Positions 36,318-49,000 of a stretch of 64,000 bases of DNA are shown here, one piece after another (within the stretch, counting starts at the first letter, position 1; the number at the start of each line of letters is the position of its first letter). The notes beneath the pieces are model-generated. The model was not told the DNA's origin. It was given only the letters and a program-made list of their open reading frames with translations, and made no database searches. The translations under genes and the position numbers were made by a program. This DNA is from Hyaloscypha bicolor E (taxonomy: Eukaryota; Ascomycota; Leotiomycetes; Helotiales; Hyaloscyphaceae): the NCBI RefSeq assembly GCF_002865645.1, contig NW_020194618.1:248001-312000 (forward strand), in the 5' to 3' direction.

Positions 36318-39300
36318 AGGTCATTCTAGTAGCCTGTTCGAACTTTCCCTTGAATTCGGATTTGAGGTGGCAGTCTGGGGGTTCGCAGGTCATGTCCATT
36401 CAGGCTTAAATTTGCCTCTGCTTGTCGTCAGAAGAGTCGACCTGGGCCGGGTTGTATTGATTTAGTTGTCGTAAACTCAGCTGATCTTTTGTCTTGCCAT
36501 TGGTGGAGCTCCATCTAAAGATCTGAAGGTGAAGTTGAATAAAGACCTCACTTCCTTCCATGTGGCCCTATGAGACGAACTCCGGATCGGCTCCAAAAGC
36601 TAACACGGCGTAAGAGGCACGGAAAAGGCGGCGTAGAAACATGCCAATAAATTTATAATCAAAGAACCTTAATTCGAGGACATACAAAAGCTTCGCTTGG
36701 CGCTATTTATGTCCGCGAGTTTGTGAGAGGAGAAGCACCTCGGCTTCGTATCGCGTATTTGATTCGGTTTGGTTCCGGGACTAGGCTGCTCTTGTGCTTC
36801 TACCCTCGTCCTTCACTTGCTCTCCGCTTTTTGATTGCCATCTACGAACTATGGTTCTCAATACATTTTGATTTGATAACTCGGGGTGAACAGTTTGCTA
36901 CCCTCTCGTTTGGTTTCCTCAGTTGTGCATCCCTTGGATCGTGTATTTGTTTGGTGTTATGCTTGTTTGATCTTCATTACGGATAATTCTTAGTCAGCTT
37001 ACTCGCGATACTTGGGTTTCTGTTTTTGTACTCTGGTCTTCTATCCTCGATATCCCGACTATAATAAATCCAGACAGGAAGACGTTTCGCTTCACTTTTC
37101 ACTCCTGCTCGCTACCCCTGAAGTAGGCGAGCCGAGTTGCAGACGGTCTAACCACCCAACGGATCGCTCCGGCCCACATGTCAAAACGCTCGCGTGGAGT
37201 GATTTCGAAGCTGTCTTCGCATCTACGCGTGTTAAAACGCTAGAACCCATTCACACATTTTGCTGGACCGCCACCGGATCACTACCAACAACAAACCGAT
37301 GGGTTTGCAGGACAATTTGGTGGTGTTAACTTAATGATTTGTTCGTATCCTTTTTGCTAGTACATTTTGAGCTTCTACTAACTCTGTTGTAGAAATTTAG
37401 GGCGGTGCTCTTCTCTTTGTCACCTTCCTAGCCGAGATGCGCCATCCTTTGGATTTCTAGAAGGGAATGAGCTGCGCCCAGTTGTTTAATTGCATTGTTT
37501 ACATATTCTTCGGTGCATTTGTAAGTTCTGCCAGTTGTACAAAGGAAGAAAGGATACCGTCTAACTTTACAATTTACTATCTACGTTTACAGCAATTTTG
37601 GTTAATATTATATCGGTAGCATTGGAACCACAGTCCTGCTTGTCTCTTTATAAACAGCAAACAATGTGTTTAGCTTGATAACGAGGCTCATTGCAGCCTG
37701 TAAGCACTTCCTCCATCCCTCCACCTGCAAGCCTGACTAACCAGGACGACTAGTGCTGCACATGGACATTGGCATAAAGGCAGTCTACATCGAGGTCTTC
37801 CAGGAAGTCTCTAAGTTCCCCAAGACCAATAACAAGGGCGCAAATACATGTGGTGGGCTCTCGGACCAGGTAGAAGTGTTGCCACATCCTTTGGATGTGC
37901 CCCTCCAGCCTAGATCTGAGGCTGTGCGCCTTTTCGCTGCCTGTTCATCACGGATAGGCAGTGCCTTTTTCTTCTCACCCTCATTCCTTTCATCCTCTAT
38001 CGGCTTCTGTCTTCGAAGAGAGATATTTGTTGTTGTAGAGAGACGTGTAGTGATAGCAGACGATTATAATCTGAAGATTGAGTGATTTTTGGAAACAGTG
38101 TGATTCGTTTCAACACCAAACTAAGCAAATGGAGGATTTGTTGGCAGAGGCGGTGGGCAATCCTTCGTCCTGGACAAGCCCTTGTTTGCCCTCGGACCCC
38201 GAATTGGTTGCCTAACTTGCATTTCTAGTCACCATTCAATTTTGAAGAGCGAATTATTCAATTACTTCGACTTTATGCTTTTCTTCTACTGGTTGAGGCC
38301 TTTCATAGATGTGGGGAAAACATCGTTTCTCTCAGCCTCGTCAGCCCCTTGGCGTCGATCGGACAGCCAACCGAATCGAGGTGGCGCAGCCGAGGGTTCT
38401 CAAAATAGACCAGCAAACATCAACTTCAATCCGACAACCAGAATCCCATCTCCAACGTTCCGTGGTTCGCGCCTTCAGACTTCGTGGCCCAGTCTCTTCC
38501 TTCAGCCATGAGATCCCACTCTTCTTGGCTACCAGCACGCTCGGCTGACCTTCGTGAATCCTTCCCACCAGTATGACTCCGCCCCTCGTTGGATGACTTC
38601 TCGGCTCCTTCGAAATTCCCGAGTCGCCACCCTCCCGAGATCCGAGATCCTCATCAAGAATTAAAGCCGGAATCTGGGGTTGGCGGGCTCGTATCTTTGG
38701 GTCGCACAGTGGCTCGTGCTGACGGAGAGAATGAACCAAATTGAGTAACCGACGAAGAGAGGCTGGAAGGCTTAAATCTACCTCTTGCGCACGAAAAATC
38801 GTCACTCCCGGTCACCGAACCTTATTCGAGCTATTCTAAGCTTCTGGGAATTTCCCAGATCCCCACAAAGATATCGCATTGCTGGCTTATGCTTGATTTT
38901 CGTTCGGGGCTCCTCGAGGAGGCACTGGTTCTGGGGCCAAAGCTCAAGATCAACCCTGGGTTTGAGATTGCGATGTTGAATAAGTTTAATCAATTCACTC
39001 ATGCATTTGGAGATATTGTCGATATTTGGGTGTTCTGATCTGATTTATTTTTTCCATTTAAGGTTTTGCAAATGCGTTGAGCTGAAGTTTCAAGTGGCTC
39101 AGCACGAACTCGACTTCATCCAATGAAATTATCCGCACCTGAGCTCTGACTGATAGATCAAGCCGTGAGAAACCGAGAGTCTTGTACAGTCTTCAAGTTT
39201 ACTTTCATCTGGTGTTCAGATGCCTCTTTCTCGAGGCAATCCTGCACATTTCTCGGGACGTAGTGGGCTCGTACGGTCCTCTTTCGACCCGCTATTGGCC

Positions 39301-39932
39301 TTTGGGACTCTGCTGGGAGAGGCTAATACTAGCCATAAAAACAGACGGTGAACATCGTGGCCCAGCAGGATGCCACATTTCTCACAGCGGAGCAACCAAA
39401 TCAACATTCAGCTAACAAATAGCATCTGGCCATGGCGGATAAAGGGTTTCTTGGCAAATTTTGGATTTCTCACACGAAAGAACTCTCACACCGTCGTCTC
39501 TCCTATTGGGCATGATTCAGCATAGCCGTTCTTATTATTCATGGCGATCCTTCGGTCATGGCAGCATCATCAGCAATCGACATCACCCGTCTGAACTGCT
39601 GCTTGCTGTCTGGTCCTTTGGAAAGACTTGTCCGAACACCTGCCGTGCTCCCCTTGCGCTGGTGGGGGCGATGCTGGCAGGACTTTTCCATCATGCTGTT
39701 CAGGTGTTATGAGAATAGCATCAAAGATACGAGGACTGCCAAGATGGTTTAGCAGAGTTTGCTATAAGTACTGCCATACTTGTTTACGCATTTCACCGCA
39801 TCCTACCTCCATCCTCTTTATCAAAGCTTTGCTTCACATTAGATCTTTACTAAAGATTCTCTTCCAGCTAGACGCTCTATGGTCTAAGCTCTCGAAATTC
39901 CCAACCTCCGAGTCCCGACCTCATTCCTCAAG
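36318..39932. other. Long gene-free stretch
   Basis: 3.6 kb without a recognised gene. A minus-strand 154-codon frame (38341-38805) and a plus-strand 105-codon frame (37012-37329) have no recognisable relative. AT-rich blocks lie near 37480-37680. No transposon ends were identified. Confidence 0.55.
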
Positions 39933-42309
39933 ATGCAGCTAACAATATTCACCCTCTCTGTCATCCTCGGCATTGCCACGGCAATGCCAGGCCAGAACTA
40001 CTACAGCACCTCTGATACCCATACTATCACAAATCCGGTGCCATCCTACGTGACCGAGACCTTCAGTTGGCACCCAGTACCAACTTCCTCCTCATGGTAT
40101 CCTCCCGGTCACGGCGATTGCGGGGATAAGTGTGGCGGAGTATGCGGCGATCGTACGTCTTTCTATTCCCCTGGGCTCGACTTTGCTGCTCCAAGTGCCT
40201 CCCGATTTGTTTCTACCTCGTAACTTCATGCCCTTAGGGCAGAAGTGCATTGTACCGATCTTATTTGTTAAGCAATGCTAACTCGCGACCATCAGATATC
40301 GTGCAGTACCCAGAGGAAGAATGCGACCTTGGACCCGAACTCAACGGCAAACCCGGCTCTGGCTGTGATGCACACTGTCATAAGTGTGGCTATTGCGGGG
40401 ATTATATAACCGAGACCCAGCTTGGTGAGACGTGTGATCTTGGGCCTCTACTCAACGGCAAACCGGGCTCCGGTTGCTCTGCTGATTGCAAGTGCTTACC
40501 GGTTTGTGGAAATGGGAAGGTTGAAAAGGGTGAAGAGGTGAGTTTATAATCCACGAGAGAGTTGAGAAGATATGCTGATATAGTGAAGTGCGATGCTGGT
40601 CCGTTGAATGGTGTTTATGGCAGCGGGTGCTCCAAGGACTGCCAGCTTTGTGGATATTGTGGTGATGGGAAGATTGACGATGAAGCGGGAGAGCAATGTA
40701 GGTATCCCTTCCTATCCCTGACGGTTTCAAGATATTCTCCTGAGACAATGTCCCATTCTGAACTAATCTCAATGTAACAATTGCTAACCCTCGTGCTACC
40801 TAGGCGACAATGGGTATTTGTTGAAGTAAGTCAGATGCGATTCTCTTCGTCCCTCTCGCCATGCATTGGTGCTCTTCAACTTCTTGGCGCACAATCCCTC
40901 CTTTCTCTAGCTCTTTCACGTATCACACCTTTAACACTCAATCTTTAGTGGGACGCCTGGCAACCCTTGTTCAGCAAACTGCACCCTGAATACCTGCGAG
41001 TATAAATGTGGTATGTTATGAATCCCGCGACCGACCTCGAATTGCAGAATCTGACAAGACACAAGGAAATGGTATCGTTGAGCCTGGAGAGCAATGTGTA
41101 AGTGAATACTACAGCTCTCTACATCTCCATATAGTCAATATCTTACTGATTGTTGTTCTTGAACAGGATGACGGCCCAAATAATGGCAAAAAGGGAGACA
41201 AATGCTCAAGCAAATGCGAGTGGGTTGATTGTTCTTGTGGAAATGGGATTACGGAGTTAGTTTTTGAAGCCTTATATCTTGATTGAAAGTGAAGCTGACA
41301 TTCTAGGTGGCCCGAGCTATGTAAAATACCCATTTCTTTGTCCCATACCCCGAACCCCTATTCCCGCTATTCGGGAGGATGTCTCATCCTCCCGCTTCGC
41401 TCCGGGGTCCCCTCTCCCCAAGGAAAGAGGTTGCTAATTCGTTCTAGGTGATGACGGTGACCTTAACGGTTCAAATTCTTCCTATTGCACTATCGACTGC
41501 AAATGGAAGGAAGATTGTGGAAATCCCCACCCTCCTACCTGCGGGGTAAGCCTTATTCTCGCGCTGCTTTTTGTTTCTTGTTTGAGAGCTTAGAGCCTGG
41601 GGGCTTCTTTGAAGCCCTAATGCCGAAGTTGGCTCAGGAACTTGGCTCTTCAACTCCTCCGGTCCCCTGTAAAAATCAAAGTAGAGCTATACTAACTCGA
41701 TGACAGGATGGCATAGTTCAATGGCCAGAGACATGCGATATGGGTTGGAGAAATGGCCAGCCTGGCTCAAACGTATGTCATCCCCCTCCTCAAACCCATT
41801 CCCGCCCCAACTATCATGCTCACGCTCATGCTAACTCCCGAACAGTGCTCAACAGACTGCCAACCTTGCGACTCTTCCCCTCCTAAATGTGGAGATGGCC
41901 ACAAAGATCCAGGAGAAGAAGTGAGTCAATGAAACCCAAGAGAGATTGGATGAAGAGCTGATAAAACCAGTGCGATGATGGCTCCCTTAACGGAACTCCC
42001 AGCTCCGACTGCGACGCGACCTGCCATTCCAAATGCTCTTCCACCTGTCCACAGACCTGTAATCCGAACCCATTCTTTAACAAATGCACGATAAGCACCT
42101 GTTGCATCAATACACCTAGTCAAAACGATTTCTGCGCTTGTAGACCAGGGTATAGAGCGAGTGGGTTAAAGCCGGATGATCCAAAGCAGTTCAGACTTGC
42201 GTTCGCTGGGCAGGAGCACAGAGTGTTCGTTGAGCCAGGTGTGGAGTGTGATCAGCCTTGCGATCCGGGCGCGAGCTGCGGTGAGGTTCCTGTGCGGGGA
42301 GATTGTTAA
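39933..42309 (+). CDS. Secreted cysteine-repeat protein, 12 exons
   Basis: 455 aa. Exons: 39933-40152, 40296-40537, 40589-40697, 40804-40825, 40949-41010, 41066-41097, 41167-41255, 41307-41320, 41448-41545, 41707-41772, 41846-41920, 41971-42309; all introns are GT-AG and the sum is 456 codons including stop. A signal peptide (MQLTIFTLSVILGIATA) is followed by a Ser/Pro/Tyr-rich stretch. Then come eight repeats of the form CGxGxxExGExCDxGxxNGxxGSxCxxxC, as in DUF4215/Myxococcus-type Cys-rich repeats. The last 90 residues are a different Cys-rich tail containing CTISTCC. The conserved repeat fixes the very short exons (22 and 14 nt). It is likely extracellular, disulphide-rich and perhaps binding; function unknown. 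Introns fall repeatedly at the E-C-D junction. Confidence 0.85.
41321..41447 (+). other. Introner-like intron (copy A)
   Basis: A 127-bp intron of the cysteine-repeat gene. It contains a perfect 10-bp hairpin, CGGGAGGATG (41372-41381) with CATCCTCCCG (41385-41394), and a CATACCCCGAAC block at about 41344-41355. The blocks and hairpin recur in order in the intron at 51604-51723 of another gene. Confidence 0.6.
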
Positions 42310-42641
42310 GCACAGAGATGTGATGAAGAACAAGAGAGTCTGAGGTTAGTGGAGACGAGGTGAGAGTTTAGGGGCCGGCTGAATCTTTTCCTTTTGTCTG
42401 GGTTTCATTTTAGGTTTTGAGAAGCGCATCGGTCCTGGGGCTGAGTTGGGGAAAGGTGCATGGTCAGTCTTTCTTTCCGTCATCGGTTTGATTTTTTTCG
42501 GAATCGTGGAGTAAGAGCTGGAGCTGGAGACGGTGCATTGTAATTTGGTAGATCTTGGGACTGGACAGGCGCTGGTGTTCAGGGTCATTTACACTCCTTA
42601 GATTTCTTAATCTAAACATTCCCTCCCTCCACGCTTTACTT
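42310..42641. other. Spacer between convergent genes
   Basis: About 330 bp holding the 3' ends of the Cys-repeat gene (plus) and the six-TM gene (minus). It is partly open on the minus strand but with no recognisable product. Confidence 0.5.
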
Positions 42642-43430
42642 TTATCTGCTGGAGCTCGGATACCTCTGCACAGCAATTCTCTGACTCGGTAACCTCGGGC
42701 TCGGAATTTGCGCCGGCAGTAACGGTGCTCTTTCCGGTGCAATTTCTGCGTCCCCATTCCCGATCGCCTCCTGCTTCACAGGCGTCTGTGCAGCGACTTG
42801 AATGAGAACAGCCAGAAAGAAAGTCAAGATCCACGGCGGACTATCAAACCAAATATCAGTAACCGCACCCAACGCACACATATCAAACTGGGAACAAAGA
42901 AACACGTACCAAAACACCGCAACCCCCAAAACAAAATGCCACAAGTACTCCGTTTCATGCATAGTTGAAAACACCAGGAAGAGGATGAAAACCAGCACCG
43001 CGTAGGCTAGTTTCCCAGTCTGAAAACCGAGGAAAATGATGGGTGTTAATTGATCGTTGGCGAAGAGACACACTTCCCCAAGGACTAGTACTGCTGAAAA
43101 CGCTGTCGCAATGAATAAGAGCCATGCCCAACTGTGTTTGATATCAGAGTTGGGTTCATAGAGGAAAAGGACGCAGGAGAAGTACGCAACAGGCCTTGTG
43201 GCTCCGCCTATAGCAGTTGTGGCGCCGCCTATTGCTAGCAGGAGGACCACTTCACCAGCGCAGCAGAGAGCAAATTGCCAGCCCCAAAGGAGGTGGAGGA
43301 GGAGGGTTGTCGGAGTCCATTTCATGATGCCGTTTTGCGTCCGAGGATGCAGTGAGAGTGGCATTTTGGAAGGAAGTACTGTTTGAATGCTATCACCCTT
43401 TTGTCTTGAAAGTAGATGTGGAGTTCTCAT
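42642..43430 (-). CDS. Six-TM membrane protein, unknown function
   Basis: Up to 262 aa in one exon; a second in-frame ATG at 43364 gives 240 aa and is as likely, because the hydrophobic part starts after it. About six membrane segments are visible, including LLHLLWGWQFALCCAGEVVL, AWLLFIATAFSAVLVLGEV, AYAVLVFILFLVFS, LWHFVLGVAVFWYVFL and WILTFFLAVLIQVA, followed by a 45-residue Pro-rich hydrophilic tail. The spacing of segments and the WHFVLGVAVFWY motif look genuinely coding, but I do not recognise a family. It is convergent with the Cys-repeat gene. Confidence 0.65.
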   Translation of the reverse strand: MRTPHLLSRQKGDSIQTVLPSKMPLSLHPRTQNGIMKWTPTTLLLHLLWGWQFALCCAGEVVLLLAIGGATTAIGGATRPVAYFSCVLFLYEPNSDIKHSWAWLLFIATAFSAVLVLGEVCLFANDQLTPIIFLGFQTGKLAYAVLVFILFLVFSTMHETEYLWHFVLGVAVFWYVFLCSQFDMCALGAVTDIWFDSPPWILTFFLAVLIQVAAQTPVKQEAIGNGDAEIAPERAPLLPAQIPSPRLPSQRIAVQRYPSSSR

Positions 43431-46076
43431 GAAGGAAATGGAGTGTTGGGTGTTGTTGAGTGATGTTCAGGCTCGGATGATACGGGAGCCTGATGATCAG
43501 GTCAGGGGTATGCTGGCAGGTGGCGTCGCCATGCGTGGTTAGCTGTGATTGGCTATGATTTTGTTACGTAAGGATGTTTGATGTTTCATCTTTTGAGAAC
43601 GGAGATCGATAATTTGGGAAAGCGAGGGTTGAATTGATGGTCCTTTTGATCCCTCTATGCAGACGGGAAAGGGGTTGAGGAAGGAAAGAAGGGGGGGGCT
43701 AGCTTCGCTGAATTAGGAAAGGCTTGGGAAAATCAAGATTCAAATTAGCGAGGTTTCGCGTCAGCAACGCGACTTCCATCCTTCACTCTCCTTGACTGAA
43801 CCCTTTGCCTGCATTGTACCCTCGCTCCTGGGCACCGAAAAAAGTTGTTTGGTAGAAGCCTGATTGATATAGTTGCGTTATAAGTTGAATCGGGATCGAG
43901 GAAGGTTTCGAGACTCGTTATTTGCTACGTGTTTGAACATGCAATCCACCCAAATCTGCAACCGAAGTACCTCTGTGCGCCCCCAAAGGCGTGCATCCTG
44001 TCCCCCAACGCCCCAAGCCAGAGCATGAATCACTCATAGCTTGCGATCACGTCCCCAGTTTGGAGACCTGAAGTGGCCGGGCCTGCTAATATATGATACA
44101 CTGTCACCCACTTGGGGGGTTTTTTTTGGCTCTCCCCGTGACTTGACAGTGAGAGGAGATGGAGCTGGTTAGGGCAGTTTTGCACTTGTGTCATTCAAAG
44201 CGACTTGCGGTCTCTGTCAACTTGCCCGGATCTCTATTTAGAGGCCATCCTGCCGAAGCAAAGTTGCCACTGGGGTACGTCACGTGATGCAATAATTGTC
44301 ACTTCATTAATCGCAACCCTTCTTTCGAAGCCTTTATTTGCACTCATACCATTGGTACTTCGAGCGAGAACTCTCAGGAGCTCGGTGTAGCTGGTCTGCT
44401 GGTCAAGCCTGCGTTGACTTTCTCTGTTAAATGCTTGATGTATATAAAATTGTTAGCACAGTTGCAAAAGAATTGGCAATGGGACTAAATGTCAACCACG
44501 ACGGAAAATAGTAAAGCAGCCAATGGGGCCATTGATAAATGATTGAGCCTCGAGAGGCTAGAGAAGTCCGAAGCTCAAACGTGATTGCCATGCTGATTCA
44601 AGTTATCCACTTCCTACGATTAATCATCCTGAGCCTAATTATTCTCGATATCTCTTTTGCTTGCCTCTGATGTTCATCAGCTGTTCTTGGGTTCTAGAAT
44701 TAACAAGTCTTTCTTGCAATCTTCGTTCTCCGCGTTTATCAAGCGGACACATACGTTTCCGCTCCAACAAACTCTTGATATTCGTTCACTTTTACTTCTT
44801 TCAATCTTGTTAGCTCCTTAGTACCATTCACTTCAACATTGCATGCAAAATTTCAGCCACTGTGCCGGCTTATTACATCATTTTGGTGCTAGTTCAATAC
44901 GTCACATGCACTTTGATGCTCAAAGTAGCTCAATTCACCCCCAAAGTCAGTTCGTCACATAGCTCCATAGCCCCAAGGCAAGGATACTTAAACCCCCACT
45001 TCCACCTTGCAACCCTTCCCTCTTGGCAACGCCTCCTCCTCCCAACAACACCCAACACCACCACATCCTGTTCGCAACTCCTCAAGACCTCAATCTCGTC
45101 GGTTCTCTCTTCAAGCATTGCCCCAACCTAATTCACAAAAGGAGCGTACTCCATTCCCTTCTGGTTTGGGTTACAACTCCTCTCCCCTTTGCCCTCAGTT
45201 TGTCTAATCTCTTTCCCCCGCACCCTTGTACTGCCCAAAGACACTGCCCTTCCACCCTTCTCTAAATAGGGTGAGCACAAACCGACCCTTTTCGTTCTGC
45301 TTGTAACTTCCCTTTCAATCCCCATTGACCTCCTTACGATCAACATGTTTTCCGCAACTCTTGCTTTTCAACCAACTATTCTCGTGCTTGCGAATCCATG
45401 AAACCAAGCTAATTTGTCTTCTCGGCTTCAGCTTCGATGACCGATGTCTTTTTGAAAAGTTCAACTTTCCAGCCAGCACGTCTACCGGGCGTATCAGATA
45501 GACTTGTAAGTAAACAATTCCCCCGCTCTTAAACCTCTGCCATTCGTCATATACATATTTCTTGAATTCTTCTCAAGTTGCCCATTTCCCCTCCTTCACC
45601 TTCTTCAAGTATTGCCCCACCGTTTCGCTTTCACATCAAAGTAGGATCCTAGCACACCTTACAGTGAGCTTTTACTCGCTGATTTTTCGTCGCCATCAGT
45701 TCTATATGCTAATATAACGCAAAAAATCCATCCTTCTATATTCTTTTCTCATTCGTCCACCTCTCCACCCCTCCTGAACACAAACTTTACTTTTATCCTC
45801 CTCTCTGCATACAACACCAGCCCCTCATACGTTGATAATCCGACTCAATTCAACGTCTTGAGATTAAATGTCTTCCAAGAGTTCAAAAGTTGACTATCTG
45901 ATCTTCCTCAAAGAACTCGCGGCTTCCACCTGCTAGTGGACCAAAATCTTTCTCGCCCCGTTACTGTACCTTTCCCCTTTCCGTTTTTCAACGTCATGGT
46001 AGCCTGCTCAATCTTCTACAACTCACTTTGCTAACCACTCGCGGCCAGGTTCCTCGTACTGAGGAGGTTTAGCAAG
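43431..46076. other. Long upstream region of the subtilase, pyrimidine-rich
   Basis: 2.6 kb with no recognised gene. From about 44820 to 46060 the plus strand is markedly rich in C and T, with related phrases such as TCAAGCATTGCCCCA (near 45112) and TCAAGTATTGCCCCA (near 45606). It looks like a long leader and promoter of the secreted subtilase that follows, possibly with a 5' untranslated intron. Short frames here carry no recognisable domain. Confidence 0.5.
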
Positions 46077-49000
46077 ATGCTCTTTCTTTGGGTCTTGGCA
46101 GCATTGCTGCTTCAGTTCGCCTTTGCTCAACGCAATACTGAACCTACTATCACGGTTCTGTCGACAACCCTGATCACCATCACTTCTTGCCATCCCACTG
46201 CCACAGATTGCCCTGGCCACAACCAGACTTTACCAAGCTCCCCAATCACCAACCATGCACCAGCTCCACCAAGCTCACATCGGTCAAGCTCTTTGGGCGC
46301 TTCATCTTGTTCTCGCTTAAAATGCAATGCCGACAATTGTCTTCGAGCATTCGAGCGAGGCCAAGGCCAGCGATTTTGCTCTACCTTTACGCTATCAGTT
46401 ATTACGGAAACTGCTGGCCTCCCTTCATATACTACAATGTGTACTGGCTCTACCATATCTCGAGTTAGCTCAGCCTGTTCTTGCTTAAACAAGGCTTGCT
46501 TTGAGACATCCACAGCTCCTGCGCAACCAGTTGCTCATGGTTGCCACCCCGATAGTTGTTTCCAGGCATTTGTGCGAGGCAAGGCCCAGGCATTTTGCTC
46601 GAGTTTCACAAAGTCTCCCGCCACATGTACCAACGGACTTCCTTCGTATGCCACGCAGTGTACTGGCTCAACACTTGCTCGTGTTTCCTCGGCTTGCTCT
46701 TGCTTGAACAGCAACGTATTCACGTCCCAACAGGCCTTCTCAACTCCAGGCAGTGTCAGCACGTTCACTTCACAGCAATCCTTCTCAACCCCAACCAACG
46801 TTAAGACGCATAGTTCGCAGCCGGCGTTCTCGACCCCGATTAGCGTCAACACTTTTACCTCGCAGCCTGCGTTTTCATCTCCTACCGGCAGGCGAACAGC
46901 TACAGCTTCTGTACCGGTTGCTTCATCGGCAGGGCTAAGTTCTCACTCCATGGCCTCATCTGCTCCGGCCCAAGTGTTTTCCTTCACGACCGTTTTCACC
47001 AACAGTCAAGGATCGCTTGTTACCAGTGTCATCGAAGCAACTCTTGCTCCATCCTTTGCTACCTCATCCAGCAAATCGACTGCCTCGGCTTCTGCTCAGC
47101 CATCATCCCAGCCTCTCCAAGTATTCTCATTTACTACGACTGGGACTAATACGCAAGGAAGCACGTTTTTTTCTGTCGTTATTGCAACTTTGACACCTGC
47201 CCAGTCTTCTCCGCAATCTGGAGGTTCTTCTGCTGCTCCTTCCCGGCCCGCACAATCTTCTGATGAGGTGATTTCGTTTACCAGCACTAGGACTAATGCT
47301 CAAGGTAACCCCTTCTCAACGATCATCGTTGCAACGGTTGCTCCAACTTCAAGTGGAGCTTCTGTAGTTGCTTCATCCCCTCAATCATTTTCTTTTACTT
47401 CAACAGGCACAAATGCACAAGGTAACCCGTTCACTACTGTCATCCAAGGAACCTTCACACCGTCTGGAGTTTCCCTGCCTTTCACTTCAACTGAAATTGG
47501 GACCAATTCAAAAGGTAGCACTGTGACTAGCCTGTTCACAGGATTTGGTTTCCCTTTTACGTCAACGGTAACGGGAACAGATCCGCGTGGATTTCCCTTC
47601 ACAAGCCTATTCACAGGAATCGCCCCTGCACCCGGCGGATCCTCCCCTGGCTTTCCACTTCCTACAGGTCAACCTCCGACCAGCGGCTTTTCTTCGAGGC
47701 TTCCTCCGCAGCCTACAGGTACAGTTTGCTCGCCGTTGCCCGGCTGCCTCTTCCCAACTGTTACCAGCATCCCAAAGACCTGTTCACCTTTTCCGTTTTG
47801 CCTGACCGATATCATCCCCCGCTCGGTCCAGAATGAACTCAGCTGGAACTGCGGTACAACTCCACTTCTAGAGTGTATCCTGCCAGATCCAAAAGTGACT
47901 TGCAATCAGTGGCCGCTATGTCTTTCAACCGTTGTTGGCACCGACATTTGTGGGGGATATCCTTTCCCCGACTGTCTCTTCACTCTCTACAGTCCAACTG
48001 TCACATCGACAATCACAACCGATCCACCCGGCCTCAGTTTGATATCCCTCCACATTCCCGACTTGACTGAGAATACCGTTACAAAAACAAAGAACCAGAA
48101 TGGTATTGCTGTCTGGTGGCCAGTCTTTGGCCATATCGGCTGCCCTGAATGTGGGGGATGGGATCGAATTCTCGGAAATCTTCCATCGGACCTTTTGGAT
48201 ATGTTCAACATTGAATGGACCCTCCCAGGTTTTCCAGAATTTCCGGATTTTCATATTCCGGTAAGTAAATATTATTGTTCTTGGGGAACATTGGAATTTC
48301 CAATGTTCTATATCATTTTCCATACCTCTTCTTTATAATATCTTCAATCAATCTTGTACATTGGTACAGTACAAGCTAGTATCAAACTTTACTATCCTTC
48401 AAACTTCACTATCCTTCAAACTTCACTATCCTTCAAACTTCACTATCCTTCAAACTTCACTATCCTTCAAACTTCACTATCCTTCAAATTCCATGGGACA
48501 ACTTCAAGGACCAGGTCTCAATGTTCTGATCAAGCCGGAACACTCAAATGGGTGATAACTTCAATGTTGCAAACACTGATCGCGCATTCTTAGTGCATTT
48601 TCTTCTGCCACCATAGCAGTCCTCGATACAAGCCTAAGCCGCCGGTCAATGACCCAGATCCAAATAAGGACACAGAGCCGACGAGTACTGAGCCTTCTTC
48701 AACCTCTTTATCGTCATCGTCCTGCAGTGCTACAATCACGGACTGCTCTACCCTATTGCAAATCAGTGTTTCGGAGACTGTGAGCACCACAAGAACCTCA
48801 GTGATCTGCGTTCCAGTGGTCACTCAATGTTCCGAAAAGGGTATGCACATTCGAAAACCTCTCTCGAGTCTTACTAATTGCTTTAGGATCATCGACCACG
48901 ACATCAACAACCACCTCGGCTTCATCGACGCCAACATATTATAGGATTGACCCGAACCCAAAACAAGACATATCGGTCTTAAACGCATTTACAAGCCGTT

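Noticed and set aside
38341..38805. 154-codon minus-strand frame
   Set aside because: No recognisable domain and comparable frames on the other strand; probably spurious.
46077..48338. First subtilase exon as a separate gene
   Set aside because: The frame past 48260 adds only 25 unrelated codons, while a canonical GTAAGT/TTAG pair joins it in frame to the protease part; kept as one gene with stated doubt.
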